A DNA stretch of 64,000 nucleotides, taken from positions 1 through 64,000 of the forward strand of contig CAJURF010000002.1 of assembly GCA_910588825.1 (NCBI GenBank), read 5' to 3'. Below the pieces are notes generated by a model. That model did no database searches. It was not told the origin of the DNA and saw only the letters and a list, made by a program, of their open reading frames with translations. Source of the DNA: an uncultured Lachnospiraceae bacterium. GTDB taxonomy: Bacteria > Bacillota > Clostridia > Lachnospirales > Lachnospiraceae. Position 1 is the first letter of the stretch, and each line of letters opens with the position of its first letter. Made by a program: the position numbers and the translations under genes. Below, piece by piece: positions 44,579 to 54,941 of the stretch.

Positions 44579-45046
44579 TTAGCTTTCGATTTCCCGGATT
44601 AAGTTTACCATTTCTATGGCGCCCAGTGCGCAGTCATAGCCTTTGTTGCCTGCCTTGGTTCCGGCGCGCTCGATGGCCTGTTCGATATTTTCTGTGGTCA
44701 GCACTCCGAACATGACGGGAACGTCTGTGGACAGGGAGATGGAGGCGATTCCCTTGGAGACTTCGCTGCATACATAATCATAGTGGGTGGTGCTGCCACG
44801 GATGACTGCCCCCAGGCAGATCACTGCATCGTATTTTTTGCTCTTTGCCATTTTGGAGGCGATCAGCGGGATTTCGAAGGCGCCGGGAACCCATGCTGTG
44901 TGGATGTTTTCTTCTTTTACATCGTGGCGCAGCAGTCCGTCCATGGCTCCGCTTAAAAGTTTGGAAGTGATGAACTCATTGAAACGGGCGGCTACGATTC
45001 CGATCTTAATTTCTTTTGCGATTAATTTTCCTTCAAATGTTTTCAT
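44579..45046 (-). CDS. ribH: 6,7-dimethyl-8-ribityllumazine synthase
   Basis: A 155-residue lumazine synthase. Substrate-binding residues are in ARFNEF near residue 21, PGAFEIP near residue 54 and [13 protein letters not shown] near 81 (catalytic His). It forms 60-subunit shells and condenses the pyrimidine with the 4-carbon phosphate. It is the last gene of the rib operon, 35 bases after ribBA. Confidence 0.96.
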   Translation of the reverse strand: MKTFEGKLIAKEIKIGIVAARFNEFITSKLLSGAMDGLLRHDVKEENIHTAWVPGAFEIPLIASKMAKSKKYDAVICLGAVIRGSTTHYDYVCSEVSKGIASISLSTDVPVMFGVLTTENIEQAIERAGTKAGNKGYDCALGAIEMVNLIREIES

Positions 45047-45081
45047 TTCTTTATTTCCTCCTAGTACAGGGCTGTATGGGA

Positions 45082-46281
45082 TTACAGATTCAGGATATGT
45101 CCCATGCGTTTTTGCTTTGTTTTCAGGTAAAACAGGTCGTACTCAGTGGCAAGGATCTCGATGGGGACCCGCTCAGTGATTTCCAGGCCGTATTCGGACA
45201 GCTGGTAGATTTTGTCGGGATTGTTGGTGAGAAGCCGCATGCTGCGTACTCCCAGGTCCCGCAGTATCTGCGCGCCGATGTAATATTCTCTCTGGTCTCC
45301 GGCAAAGCCAAGAGCCAGGTTCGCCTCCAGGGTATCCATGCCCTTTTCCTGCAGTTCGTAGGCCCGCAGTTTGTTGATCAGTCCGATTCCCCGGCCTTCC
45401 TGGCGCATGTAGAGCAGGATTCCCCGGCCTTCTTTTTCAATTTGTGTCATGGCTGAAGCCAGCTGCTGGCCGCAGTCGCAGCGCAGAGAACCGAAGGTAT
45501 CTCCGGTGAGGCATTCTGAGTGGACACGGCATAAGACGTTGCTGCCGTCCCCAATATCTCCTTTTACAAGTGCGATGTGATGTTCGCCGTTCAAGCGGTT
45601 TACATATCCGTAAGCGGCAAAATGGCCGTATTTGGTGGGCATTTTGGTGACAGTCACCCGGTCTACCAGTTTTTCGTGCTGTCTTCTGTAATCCTGCAGG
45701 TCTTTGATGGTGATGATTTTCATATTCCACTTTTGGGCCAGCTCAAGCAGTTCTGAGGTGCGCATCATGGTGCCGTCCTCCCGCATGATTTCGCAGCACA
45801 GACCGCACTCTTTCAGACCGGCCAGCCGGCATAAATCCACGGTGGCTTCTGTGTGTCCGTTGCGCTCCAGAACTCCGTTTCTTCTGGCCAGCAGCGGGAA
45901 CATATGGCCCGGACGGCGGAAGTCCTCCGGCCTGATTCCTTCTTCCACGCATTTCATGGCTGTGATGGAGCGTTCCTCTGCGGAAATTCCCGTGGAGGTG
46001 TGGATGCTGTCAATGGAAATGGTAAATGCTGTCTCGTGGTTATCTGTATTCTGGGTGACCATCTGGGGCAGCTGCAGTTTGTTGATATATTCCTTTGACA
46101 TGGGCATACAGATTAAACCCTTGCCGTGGACAGCCATAAAGTTTACGTTGGCTGTGTCAGCGAACTGGGCGGCGCAGATGAAATCTCCTTCGTTTTCCCG
46201 GTCAGGGTCATCGGTTGCCAGGATAATTTTTCCGTTTCGCAGGTCTTCCAGTGCTTCTTCTATTGTGTTGAATTGTGACAC
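45082..46281 (-). CDS. ribBA: bifunctional DHBP synthase / GTP cyclohydrolase II
   Basis: A 399-residue fusion. The N-terminal half is 3,4-dihydroxy-2-butanone 4-phosphate synthase ([31 protein letters not shown]); the C-terminal half is GTP cyclohydrolase II with zinc ligands in [16 protein letters not shown] and RQEGRGIGL. It supplies both precursors for riboflavin. The best start is GTG 46281 with AAGGAGG upstream; an in-frame start at 46308 would overlap the ribE end. Confidence 0.95.
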   Translation of the reverse strand: MSQFNTIEEALEDLRNGKIILATDDPDRENEGDFICAAQFADTANVNFMAVHGKGLICMPMSKEYINKLQLPQMVTQNTDNHETAFTISIDSIHTSTGISAEERSITAMKCVEEGIRPEDFRRPGHMFPLLARRNGVLERNGHTEATVDLCRLAGLKECGLCCEIMREDGTMMRTSELLELAQKWNMKIITIKDLQDYRRQHEKLVDRVTVTKMPTKYGHFAAYGYVNRLNGEHHIALVKGDIGDGSNVLCRVHSECLTGDTFGSLRCDCGQQLASAMTQIEKEGRGILLYMRQEGRGIGLINKLRAYELQEKGMDTLEANLALGFAGDQREYYIGAQILRDLGVRSMRLLTNNPDKIYQLSEYGLEITERVPIEILATEYDLFYLKTKQKRMGHILNL

Positions 46282-46295
46282 GATTGTGAGCCTCC

Positions 46296-46943
46296 TTAAT
46301 ATCCGCATTGAGACAAAAATTCTTTTGTCAGTGTGCTTGTTGGTTTTTGTTTATCTGACGGGGTAAATAGTTTCTCTACATATTTCCCGATCATATCGTT
46401 TTCCAGGTTCACGCTGTCCCCTGTCCGGCGTTCGCTTAAAGTGGTGGCGGCAACGGTGTGGGGAATAGCGGAAATGGAGAAATGATCCGTGCCAATCTGC
46501 GCTACCGTCAGGCTGATGCCGTCGATGGCGATGGAACCTTTTTCAATAATATACCGCAGGATGGAGGGGGATGCCTGTATGGTGTACCAGACGGCGGTAT
46601 CATCCCGGGTAATCCGGGTGATGGTGCCCATGCCGTCCACATGCCCGGCGACGATATGGCCGCCGAACCGGCCGCAGGCAGGCATGGCCCGCTCCAGATT
46701 CACATGGCTGCCGTTTTTTAACTGGGCCAGGGACGACCGGTTCAGTGTCTCATGCATCACATCTGCGGTAAATGTCTGAGAATGGATGGAAGTGGCGGTG
46801 AGGCAGACCCCGTTCACGGCTACGCTGTCGCCGATTTTCAGATCTTCCAGGATGAGATCTGCCCGGATGTGAAGGATGGCGGAGTGCCTTCCTTTCTGAA
46901 TCTTCTCTATGGTGCCCATTTCCTCAACGATGCCTGTAAACAT
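46296..46943 (-). CDS. ribE: riboflavin synthase alpha chain
   Basis: A 215-residue protein with two lumazine-binding barrels: [12 protein letters not shown] at the start, [28 protein letters not shown], then the second copy [13 protein letters not shown]. It performs dismutation of lumazine to riboflavin. Its start overlaps the end of ribD by 20 bases. Confidence 0.95.
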   Translation of the reverse strand: MFTGIVEEMGTIEKIQKGRHSAILHIRADLILEDLKIGDSVAVNGVCLTATSIHSQTFTADVMHETLNRSSLAQLKNGSHVNLERAMPACGRFGGHIVAGHVDGMGTITRITRDDTAVWYTIQASPSILRYIIEKGSIAIDGISLTVAQIGTDHFSISAIPHTVAATTLSERRTGDSVNLENDMIGKYVEKLFTPSDKQKPTSTLTKEFLSQCGY

Positions 46944-48030
46944 CCCGCTCTACCTCGCTTTCTATCAGAAAATCCTCTCCCAGCTGTGTAATGGTGCTGT
47001 TCTTTAATAGAACGGAATCTGCAGGGGAGGGGAATCCGGTTCCCCCTATGGGTGTTTTCGCCAGCTGCCCGCCGAACAATTTGGGTGCGATATAAGTCTG
47101 CACTTTCTGGATGATTCCGCTTTCTAATGCTGACCAGTTTAGTGTGCCGCCTCCCTCCAGCAAAACACTGTCAATTTTTTCCTGTCCCAGTCTTTCCATC
47201 AGATTCCACAGGTCCACATGGCCGTTCTTTTGGGGGATTACCATGATATGACAGCCTTTTTGGATATAGTCGATATGTTTTTCCGGGTCTGTGCAGCAGG
47301 TGGCCAGGTATGTGGGAACCTCTTTGGCGGTTTTTACGATCTGGGAGGAGAGGGGGGTGCGCAGTCTGGAGTCGCAGATGACACGCACCGGATTTTTCCC
47401 GCCCTCCATCCTGCAGGTGAGCAGCGGGTCGTCTGCCAGGACGGTTTCGATGCCGGCCATAATGGCGCTGTAGCGGTGGCGCTGTCTCTGTACATGTTCC
47501 CGGGCGGTCTCTCCGGTAATCCATTTGGATGCCCCGGTGTATGCCGCGATTTTCCCATCCATGGTCATAGCGTACTTCATCACCACATAAGGACGTTTTG
47601 TCTGGATATAGTGGAAGAAGACAGGGTTTATCTGGTCACATTCTTCCTGCAGTACATGTTCAGTTACCTGAACCCCGTGTTCCCGCAGAATCTGGATGCC
47701 TTTCCCGCTCACCAGAGGATTGGGGTCGGAAGAACCTACGATTACATGGCCGATTTTGGATTCCAGGATGGCATCCACACAGGGAGGCTGTTTGCCGTAA
47801 TGGCAGCAGGGCTCCAGAGTCACATACATGGACGCCCCTTTTGGTGATTCTGTACAGGAAGCCAGGGCATTGCGCTCTGCGTGGGGCTGGCCATAACGCT
47901 GATGACAGCCTGTTCCGATGACCCGGTCTTCTTTTACAATGACTGCGCCCACCATGGGATTGGGGGATACCCACCCCTCGCCTTTTTTGGCCAGTTGGAT
48001 GGCCATGCGCATATATTCTGTATCCTTCAA
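46924..48030 (-). CDS. ribD: bifunctional pyrimidine deaminase/reductase
   Basis: A 368-residue fusion. The deaminase domain has the zinc site HAERNAL and EPCCHYGKQPPC; the reductase domain has VVMKYAMTMDGKIA and VLLEGGGTLNWSAL. It performs the second and third steps from GTP. TTG 48030 with GGAGG eight bases upstream is the likely start; the in-frame TTG at 48045 would lie on the ribosome site itself. It is the first gene after the FMN riboswitch. Confidence 0.95.
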   Translation of the reverse strand: MKDTEYMRMAIQLAKKGEGWVSPNPMVGAVIVKEDRVIGTGCHQRYGQPHAERNALASCTESPKGASMYVTLEPCCHYGKQPPCVDAILESKIGHVIVGSSDPNPLVSGKGIQILREHGVQVTEHVLQEECDQINPVFFHYIQTKRPYVVMKYAMTMDGKIAAYTGASKWITGETAREHVQRQRHRYSAIMAGIETVLADDPLLTCRMEGGKNPVRVICDSRLRTPLSSQIVKTAKEVPTYLATCCTDPEKHIDYIQKGCHIMVIPQKNGHVDLWNLMERLGQEKIDSVLLEGGGTLNWSALESGIIQKVQTYIAPKLFGGQLAKTPIGGTGFPSPADSVLLKNSTITQLGEDFLIESEVERDVYRHR

Positions 48031-48043
48031 TGTATTTTCCTCC

Positions 48044-48077
48044 AAAAAAAACCCTGAACTTTAAAAAAGTCCAGGGC
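48044..48077 (-). terminator. riboswitch-controlled terminator before ribD
   Basis: On the minus strand CCCTGGACTT pairs with the segment ending GTTCAGGG and is followed by eight T residues, ending at the ribD ribosome site. It is the expected OFF element of the FMN riboswitch. Confidence 0.85.
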
Positions 48078-48243
48078 AAAAAAATAAAGTGTGGTTAGAG
48101 CATGCCTAAAAATCCGTTCTAAAGTTTTCAAACATGCTCCAGGAGCTTTCCTGCTCACCCAGCATGTTCAAAGTAATCAAATCTCCGGAATAATAAATTC
48201 CAGAGAAATGGAACATGAGCAGAAGCGCCGCTCCCGAATAATC

Positions 48244-48350
48244 ATCTTCTTCCATCCAGACTGTACTGTCGGCTTCGGAATTGCACCGAATCATGCCTTG
48301 CGGCTCGTGGGCTGTACCACCGATAGGGAATTGCACCCTGCCCTGAAGAT
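48244..48350 (-). ncRNA. FMN riboswitch (RFN element)
   Basis: Read on the minus strand, the element starts ATCTTCAGGGCAGGGTG and contains AATTCCC, ATCGGTGGT, CAGCCCACGAGC, GATTCGGTG and GGATGGAAGAAGAT, all RFN consensus pieces in order, closed by a P1 stem ATCTTC/GAAGAT. It senses FMN and controls the rib operon through the terminator at 48044-48077. Confidence 0.96.
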
Positions 48351-48372
48351 ATTTATTCATTTGTGTGAAACT

Positions 48373-48401
48373 ATTATAACTCTGTTGAGTGATATTTTCA
48401 A
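48373..48401 (-). promoter_or_regulatory. rib operon promoter
   Basis: Minus-strand TTGAAA (48401-48396) and TATAAT (48378-48373) are 17 bases apart and lie 23 bases before the riboswitch, a near-consensus sigma-70 promoter. Confidence 0.88.
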
Positions 48402-48588
48402 GGGCTTTTTATATTAAATCGCACAGAGTCACAAAAAATGTCAATAGTTTTTCATTTTTGTTACAAATTTATATCACAATGTTTCTGTAAAATCAGATTA
48501 TCAAAATTAATGAATTATTAAAATTCCAGTGGAATGACATAATATTACAAAATACGTTTATGAATTTGTCTTAGAAAGGAACAAGGAT

Positions 48589-49707
48589 ATGGCGACGGTT
48601 TACTTAAATATTGGGACGCCCAAGACAGGTACTACGGCGATTCAGAGTTTTTTGAGAGAGAATGAGGCACTTTTGAACAGACTGGGATATTGTTTTCCGG
48701 AACTTTCACCGGAGGTTGGAATCAGGGGGTATAAAGACAGGAACGGGCATTTCCTCATCTGTAATGCGGGAAGCAGATATCAGTACGATGAGGTGATTGT
48801 GCGTCAAAAGGGATTTCGTGCCATTGAAAGGCTGGCAGGGCAGTATCCTAATATTATATTGTCAGACGAGGAGCTGTGGAAAAGTGCCGGAAAACGGGAG
48901 GGCCTCTGGCAGCAGATAGATGAAGAGTTCAGGAAAATCGGCTGTGAGATGAAAGTCATTGTCTATCTGCGCAGACAGGATTTGTTTATTCAGTCTTTGT
49001 GGAATCAGAATGTAAAGTCCAAATATATGCGCCGTACAGAAACTTTTGAAGAATGTATGGAGGGAAATCTGTTCCGGTATTTTCCTTTAAATTATTACAG
49101 GCATCTGTCCAAAATGACCAAATATCTCAAAAAGGAGAATATCATTGTGCGGCCATATGAGGAAGGGCAGTTTGAGGGAACAGAGCATTCTATCTTTTCA
49201 GATTTTCTTCAGTGCATCGGCCTTAACCTGACAGAAGCCTATACCAGGGAGACGGTGAGGAGCAATCCGGGGCTGAGGGGCAATTTCATAGAGATCAAGA
49301 GAATTATCAATGGGGTTCCCCGATACAGGGAAATCGAGGATTTTATGGAGAAACCCCTTAGGATGGCAAATGAGTATAAGGTGCATAATGATCTCCACGC
49401 AGGACGCAGCATGTTTGCCTCACATGAACAGCAGGTGGAATTCCTGAAAAAGTATGAAAAATCCAACAGAAAGGTGGCGAAGGAATTTCTCGGCAGAGAA
49501 AATGGAAAGCTTTTCTATGACCAGGTGGATGAATTGCCGGCGTGGAAACTGGAGCCGGATGTTATGTACCGGGATTTGATTTTGATGGTCACAGAGATTT
49601 TCTGTCAGCAGGAGCAGAAAATACGGGAATTGAGAAGGGATGTGAACAGAATTGCGGGCAGCCGGGTTTTCCGTATGATGGAAAAGGCTGCAAGACTGAT
49701 AAAATAG
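48589..49707 (+). CDS. sulfotransferase-fold protein
   Basis: A 372-residue protein. The N-terminus, IGTPKTGTTAIQSFL, is the P-loop-like PAPS-binding motif of sulfotransferases. VIVYLRRQDLFIQSLW near residue 124 is the family's 3'-phosphate-binding strand and Arg, and a trailing helical region ends in a coiled-coil-like stretch (QEQKIRELRRDVNR). It would sulfate a glycan or lipid, most likely the polysaccharide made by the locus that follows. AAGGAACAAGG precedes the ATG. The gap upstream (48421-48588) is AT-rich and empty. Confidence 0.72.
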   Translation: MATVYLNIGTPKTGTTAIQSFLRENEALLNRLGYCFPELSPEVGIRGYKDRNGHFLICNAGSRYQYDEVIVRQKGFRAIERLAGQYPNIILSDEELWKSAGKREGLWQQIDEEFRKIGCEMKVIVYLRRQDLFIQSLWNQNVKSKYMRRTETFEECMEGNLFRYFPLNYYRHLSKMTKYLKKENIIVRPYEEGQFEGTEHSIFSDFLQCIGLNLTEAYTRETVRSNPGLRGNFIEIKRIINGVPRYREIEDFMEKPLRMANEYKVHNDLHAGRSMFASHEQQVEFLKKYEKSNRKVAKEFLGRENGKLFYDQVDELPAWKLEPDVMYRDLILMVTEIFCQQEQKIRELRRDVNRIAGSRVFRMMEKAARLIK

Positions 49708-49870
49708 ACATTCTTATGAAAATACATCCGTTTATTCATAAAACTTTCAGCTTTTTTTGCAGGCTTTTTACTTTACAATATCGAAAAAAGGCGTATAATC
49801 ATAGTGTATCAATAAAATGGGCGGCAGGTATGCTGTTCAGTAAAATTTGATTATCAGAAAGGAAGGGTTT

Positions 49871-50221
49871 ATGGATTTAAAGGACTTTTATAAGAGCGTT
49901 GGCGGGGATTATGATTTGATTATGAGCAGGATGGGCAATAAGGAGGAACGGGTGGTTAAGTTCCTGAATAAATTCAGTGCAGATCCCAGCTTTGAGAATC
50001 TGAAACAGGCATTGAGTGAGAATAATGCTGAGGATGCTTTCCGGGCAGCGCATACCATTAAAGGTGTGGCTTTGAATCTTGAGCTTCAGAATCTGCAGGC
50101 GGCCAGCGACCAGCTGACAGAGACTCTGCGGGAGGGAAATGTACCGGACAATGCCCAGGAACTGCTGGAACAGGTGGGGAAAGCTTACCAGGAGGCAGTG
50201 GACGGCATTTCACAGCTTTAA
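49871..50221 (+). CDS. Hpt (histidine phosphotransfer) domain protein
   Basis: A 116-residue single-domain protein: four helices with the phosphoacceptor motif AAHTIKGVALNL (His near residue 60). Such proteins pass phosphate between hybrid kinases and response regulators. No kinase or regulator gene is in the window, so its partners are elsewhere. The ATG at 49871 follows AAAGGAAGGG. Confidence 0.85.
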   Translation: MDLKDFYKSVGGDYDLIMSRMGNKEERVVKFLNKFSADPSFENLKQALSENNAEDAFRAAHTIKGVALNLELQNLQAASDQLTETLREGNVPDNAQELLEQVGKAYQEAVDGISQL

Positions 50222-50327
50222 TTGAAAGGTAAACAGGGGACAGGCATTGGTATAAATATCGGTGTGCTGACAGATAATGTCAGTATAGATTGTTTAACCG
50301 CAGGTCTGATTTGAGAAAGTTACGGGA

Positions 50328-51743
50328 GTGAGTTTGAGAAGACGAGAATACTTTAGAAGAATTGTGATGTTTGTCCTGGCGTCTCTGGTAGTTTTGGCAC
50401 AATCGGCCCTGTTTGCGGCAGCGTGGTATCTGTATTATCGGGAATTGATATTTGAACCATTCTGGAACAAGGGAAACTGGGTGCTGATTGCCATGTATAT
50501 GCTGATTTTGATCCTCTTTTCCAGAATGTTCGGCGGACTGCGTGTGGGTTACTTAAAGAGGCTGGATGATATTTATTCCCTTGCACTGGCAGCCATCTGT
50601 TCCAATGTAGTGATTTATCTGCAGATTACTCTCATCAACCGCTGGTTTCTATCCCCAATACCCATTTTGATTATGACCCTGGCAGAATTCTGCGTGATCG
50701 TGGTCTGGGCTTTCGGCTCCAGATATTTGTTCAATCATTTGTACGGGGCCAGAAAGATGCTGGTAATTTATGGAGAACGCAGGCCGGATCAGTTGATTCG
50801 GAAGATGGAGTCCAGAAGGGATAAGTATAACATCTGCGGAAAAGTACACATCCGTGAGGGTGAAAAGGAAATACGCCGGATGATGAAGGACTATGAGGCT
50901 GTCATTATCTGGGATCTGCCTTCCCAGATTAGAAACCGGTATCTGAAATATTGCTTTGCCCATTCCATCCGCTGTTATGTGACGCCTAAGATATCCGATG
51001 TGATACTGGCAGGGTCAGACCGGATTCATCTGTTTGACACCCCGCTGCTGGTTTCCAGGAATATGGGGCTGACAGCGGAACAGCTGCTGGTGAAACGCTT
51101 TATGGATATTGTAGTCTCTGCTGTGGGAATAATCATTTCCTCTCCCATTATGGCTATATGCGCCATAGCTGTGAAGGCATATGACAGAGGACCGGTGTTC
51201 TACCGTCAGGAGCGGCTGACAAAAAATGGAGCGCCTTTCCGCATTTTTAAATTCCGAAGCATGCGGGTGAATTCAGAGACACAAGGGGCAAGGCTGGCAT
51301 CAAAACACGACAGCCGTATTACTCCGGTGGGGCGTGTGTTGCGGAATCTGCATTTTGATGAGCTGCCTCAGCTGTTCAATGTACTGGCGGGGGATATGTC
51401 CATTGTGGGACCCCGTCCGGAGAGAAAAGTATTGCTAAAGGAATATCAGAGGGAGATTCCGGAGTTTTATTACCGTTTGAAGGTGAAGGCTGGGCTTACC
51501 GGGTATGCCCAGGTCTATGGGAAATACAATACGACTCCTTATGATAAATTAAAACTGGATTTGTACTATATTGAAAATTATTCGGTTCTGCTGGATATTA
51601 AACTGATGTTTATGACTTTCCGGATTCTGTTTCAGAAGGAAACTTCGGAAGGGGTGGAGGACCGGCAGGTGAACGCCCTGTTGAATTCAGTAGAGAAGGA
51701 TGATCAGACGGATTTGAAAGAAAAGGATGGCGGGCAGTTATGA
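50328..51743 (+). CDS. polyprenyl-phosphate sugar-1-phosphate transferase (exopolysaccharide initiating)
   Basis: A 471-residue WbaP/CpsE-type enzyme. Four membrane helices occupy residues about 10-130, followed by a Rossmann-like region and one more membrane helix (FMDIVVSAVGIIISSPIMAI). The catalytic domain has RQERLTKNGAPFRIFKFRSMR and DELPQLFNVLAGDMSIVGPRPE. It loads the first sugar phosphate onto undecaprenyl phosphate. The start is GTG 50328 with a weak GGGAG site. The next gene overlaps by four bases (ATGA). Confidence 0.9.
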   Translation: MSLRRREYFRRIVMFVLASLVVLAQSALFAAAWYLYYRELIFEPFWNKGNWVLIAMYMLILILFSRMFGGLRVGYLKRLDDIYSLALAAICSNVVIYLQITLINRWFLSPIPILIMTLAEFCVIVVWAFGSRYLFNHLYGARKMLVIYGERRPDQLIRKMESRRDKYNICGKVHIREGEKEIRRMMKDYEAVIIWDLPSQIRNRYLKYCFAHSIRCYVTPKISDVILAGSDRIHLFDTPLLVSRNMGLTAEQLLVKRFMDIVVSAVGIIISSPIMAICAIAVKAYDRGPVFYRQERLTKNGAPFRIFKFRSMRVNSETQGARLASKHDSRITPVGRVLRNLHFDELPQLFNVLAGDMSIVGPRPERKVLLKEYQREIPEFYYRLKVKAGLTGYAQVYGKYNTTPYDKLKLDLYYIENYSVLLDIKLMFMTFRILFQKETSEGVEDRQVNALLNSVEKDDQTDLKEKDGGQL

Positions 51744-52495
51744 AGGCGCCTTTAGTTTCAGTAATCATGCCGGCATACAACAGCGGGGCGTATATCCGGC
51801 AGGCAGTGGATTCTGTGTACAGCCAGCAGGTTTCTCTGGAATTGATTGTGGTGGACGACTGTTCCAGTGACGATACAGCCGGGCAGCTGAAAGATTATCT
51901 GGAGAGGGAAGATTTCTGCTATGTGAAAAATCATACGAATCAGGGACCTGCTGCTTCCCGGAACCGGGGAGTTTCCCTGGCAAAGGGAAAATATGTGGCA
52001 TTTCTTGACTCAGATGACTGGTGGGGAGAAGGAAAGCTGAAAGAACAGCTGCGGGTTATGGAAGAAAGCGGAGCTGTTTTGTGTTCCACCGGCCGGGAGC
52101 TGATGCGCTGGGATGGCACCAGCACCAAAACATACATTGGAGTGAAGGAACATTTGACTTATAGGGAGCTGCTGAAACATAACAGCATCAACTGTTCTTC
52201 GGTGGTGCTGTTGGCCGGGACAGCCAGGCAGTTCCCCATGTGCTATGACCAGAGCCATGAGGATTATATTACATGGCTGAAAATTTTAAAAAAATATGGA
52301 TGGGCCAGAGGAATTGACAAACCTTATTTAAAATGCCGTCTCAGCAAAAACGGAAAATCCAGGGATAAGTGGAAGTCTGCGAAAATGACGTTTCAGGTGT
52401 ACCGGTATATGGGGTACGGCATAGGTAAGAGTTGTCTGTTTTTTTTATCTTATGCTGTCCATGGCATTTGTAAATATGGCAGGAGTGTACGATGA
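51740..52495 (+). CDS. family 2 glycosyltransferase
   Basis: A 251-residue GT-A enzyme. VSVIMPAYNSGAYI at the N-terminus, VVDDCSSDDT, and FLDSDDWW (metal-binding DxD region) are standard. RWDGTSTKTYIG and the SCLFFLSYAVHGI end are less typical. It adds a sugar in the assembly of the repeat or linker unit. It overlaps both neighbours by four bases. Confidence 0.9.
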   Translation: MKAPLVSVIMPAYNSGAYIRQAVDSVYSQQVSLELIVVDDCSSDDTAGQLKDYLEREDFCYVKNHTNQGPAASRNRGVSLAKGKYVAFLDSDDWWGEGKLKEQLRVMEESGAVLCSTGRELMRWDGTSTKTYIGVKEHLTYRELLKHNSINCSSVVLLAGTARQFPMCYDQSHEDYITWLKILKKYGWARGIDKPYLKCRLSKNGKSRDKWKSAKMTFQVYRYMGYGIGKSCLFFLSYAVHGICKYGRSVR

Positions 52496-53676
52496 AGCGC
52501 AAAGTAAAAGATTTACTGAAAAATTATATTGCTGTACAATGGCTGAAGCGGTCGCCTGTTCTGGGCATATGGCAGAATCAATGGGCTTTTTCTTCCATGG
52601 AGAACTGCCGTTTTGATTCCAATTCCCGTTATCTGTTTCAATACGTCCATGACCATATGCCCGAGATTGTTCCGGTCTATGTGATGAACGATCCCGTAAA
52701 GAGAAAACGTCTCATGAAGGAATATCCCCGGGCGCGGATTGTTGACACCAATACCCGGGAGGGCATCAGTACTGTTCTGGAGTCCGGGGTGTGGTTTACT
52801 TCTGCGGGAATGCCAGTATACGGCACCGGACTTTTAAAGGGGCGGGTCATCGTGAATCTGTGGCATGGGGTGCCGTTAAAAAAGATTGTTCTGGCTGAGA
52901 AGAATCATCATTTTTGGTATCGTCTGTATATATCCCTGTTGTTTTCGAAAAATTATACATGGGTTGTGACCACATCCCGGCGTATGGTTCCCATTATGCA
53001 GAAAAGTTTTGGAATTGGGAAAAACCAGGTGAAAGTGTGGGGACAGCCCCGCAATGACAGATTATTTGCCTGCCGGGAAGCAAAGGAAGTTCTGGGTGGA
53101 ATTTACGGGGATCTTCCGGAATTTACCAGGGCAGTTTTATATGCACCCACCCACCGGGACGGCAGTCCGGTGAAACTGTTCCCCTTCCAGGATTTTCAAC
53201 CGGAAGAGCTGGCACAATTTCTGGAGCGGGAGAAGCTGCTGCTGTGTGTCCGCACCCATATGTATGAGACACAGCAGGCCAAACTGCCGCAGTCTCCCCG
53301 TCTGCGCTGGCTGGGAGAGGAGCTGGCGGAAGATGTGATGGAAGTGCTGGATGTGTTTGATTTGCTGATTACGGATTATTCCAGCATTTACATTGATTTT
53401 CTGCTGACAGGAAGGCCGTTGATGTTTCTACCCTATGACCAGGAGGAATATCTGGCGCTAAGAGGGTTTAATTTCCCTTACGAGAAGATTACTCCAGGTC
53501 CCAGGCCGGGGACTTTTGCACAATTCTGCGCGCAGATGAAGGAACTGCTGGGAGGAGATGACCGCTATGGGGAAAAGAGAAGGAAGACGGACAAGTTCTT
53601 TAATGAGGTGCATGAGCCCTGCTGTGAGCTGATTTGCGCAAGGGTGCAGGAATATTTAAAGGGTACGGATGTATGA
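52492..53676 (+). CDS. CDP-glycerol glycerophosphotransferase family protein (1)
   Basis: A 394-residue TagB/TagF-family enzyme: VNLWHGVPLKKI near residue 123, VWGQPRNDRLF near 182, YAPTHRDG near 216 and DLLITDYSSIYIDF near 293 are the typical active-site pieces. It transfers glycerol phosphate (or ribitol phosphate) from a CDP-linked donor onto a lipid-linked acceptor. A short N-terminal basic amphipathic region probably binds the membrane. TagD downstream would supply CDP-glycerol. Confidence 0.88.
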   Translation: MKRKVKDLLKNYIAVQWLKRSPVLGIWQNQWAFSSMENCRFDSNSRYLFQYVHDHMPEIVPVYVMNDPVKRKRLMKEYPRARIVDTNTREGISTVLESGVWFTSAGMPVYGTGLLKGRVIVNLWHGVPLKKIVLAEKNHHFWYRLYISLLFSKNYTWVVTTSRRMVPIMQKSFGIGKNQVKVWGQPRNDRLFACREAKEVLGGIYGDLPEFTRAVLYAPTHRDGSPVKLFPFQDFQPEELAQFLEREKLLLCVRTHMYETQQAKLPQSPRLRWLGEELAEDVMEVLDVFDLLITDYSSIYIDFLLTGRPLMFLPYDQEEYLALRGFNFPYEKITPGPRPGTFAQFCAQMKELLGGDDRYGEKRRKTDKFFNEVHEPCCELICARVQEYLKGTDV

Positions 53677-54926
53677 CGGAAAAATTGAGGATGATGGCCG
53701 CGAAGCTGGTGAACAGCACCGCACATGGCAAGGAGCTGGCAGTCTGGCTGAGAGATATAACAAAAACTGTGTGGTATGGAGTGTTCTATGCACTCAGGTA
53801 TCCGGTAGATAAGCGGATGATTTTGTTTGAATCTTACTGGGGCCGTCAGTTTGCCTGCAGTCCCAGGGCAGTCTACGAGGAATTGTGCAGAAGCAGTGCC
53901 GGGAGAAAATATAAGATTGTGTGGGCGTTTGAAGAACCGGAAAGGTTCCGGGAACTGTTTGAGGGCCGCAAAAATGTGCGGCTGGTGAAATACCACAGCC
54001 GGGAACATATCAGATGCTATGCCAGAGCCGGGTTCTGGATTACCAACTCCCGGACGCCTGCGGGTATCTGGAAGAAGAGGGGGCAGATTTATGTTCAGAC
54101 CTGGCACGGGACTCCGCTGAAGAAGATCGGATGCGATGTGGTGAATCATCAGGATATTCCTGCGGCAAACCGGCGTACCCACAGATATTACCGCAAGGAA
54201 GGGCGTCAGCTGGACTATCTGGTGTCGCCTTCTGCCTTTTATACAGAAAAGCTGGGAAGTGCTCTGGATATGAAACGTATGGAGGGGAGAGTTCTGGAGG
54301 TGGGTTATCCCCGCAATGACTGCCTTTTTACGTTTACTGATGCAGATGCAGCTGCACTGAAAGAGGAACTTGGAATTTTAGGGGATAAGAAAGTGATCCT
54401 CTATGCTCCTACCTGGAGGGAAAATCAGCATGAAGCCGGAGTGGGATATACTTACCGCATGGGGCTTGACCTGAAGGGGCTGAAACAAGAACTGGCATCT
54501 GAGTATGTGATCTTGTTCCGGGTACATTATATGGTGCGCAGACTGTTTGATTTTGCCGAGTATGAAGGATTTCTATACGATGTGTCCGATTACAGTGATA
54601 TCAGCCGCCTGTATACCATTGCTGATATGCTGGTCACCGATTATTCCAGTGTGTTTTTTGACTATGCCAATCTGAAGCGGCCCATACTGTTTTATATGTA
54701 TGACTTTCAGGAATATAAGGAAGAACTGCGGGATTTCTATTTCGATATTTCCCTGCTTCCGGGACCGGTGATCAAAGAGGAAGCAGACCTTGGCAGGGCC
54801 ATCCGGAAACTGGATGGAACCTTTGTGTACGATGAGCGGTATCAGGCGTTTAATGAACGGTTTAATCCCCATCCCCAGCCGTGCAGCAGACAGGTCTTGA
54901 AAAAATGCGGGATTTTAAAGGCATAA
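53673..54926 (+). CDS. CDP-glycerol glycerophosphotransferase family protein (2)
   Basis: A 417-residue paralogue of the previous enzyme: FESYWGRQFACSPRAVYEE near residue 51, VQTWHGTPLKKIG, VGYPRNDCLF, YAPTWREN and MLVTDYSSVFFDYANLKRP. The ATG at 53673 overlaps the previous stop (ATGA); an upstream in-frame start would overlap further. It closely resembles the N-terminal half of the fusion protein encoded at 57450-59624. Confidence 0.9.
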   Translation: MTEKLRMMAAKLVNSTAHGKELAVWLRDITKTVWYGVFYALRYPVDKRMILFESYWGRQFACSPRAVYEELCRSSAGRKYKIVWAFEEPERFRELFEGRKNVRLVKYHSREHIRCYARAGFWITNSRTPAGIWKKRGQIYVQTWHGTPLKKIGCDVVNHQDIPAANRRTHRYYRKEGRQLDYLVSPSAFYTEKLGSALDMKRMEGRVLEVGYPRNDCLFTFTDADAAALKEELGILGDKKVILYAPTWRENQHEAGVGYTYRMGLDLKGLKQELASEYVILFRVHYMVRRLFDFAEYEGFLYDVSDYSDISRLYTIADMLVTDYSSVFFDYANLKRPILFYMYDFQEYKEELRDFYFDISLLPGPVIKEEADLGRAIRKLDGTFVYDERYQAFNERFNPHPQPCSRQVLKKCGILKA

Positions 54927-54941
54927 CTAAGGAAGGTTGAT

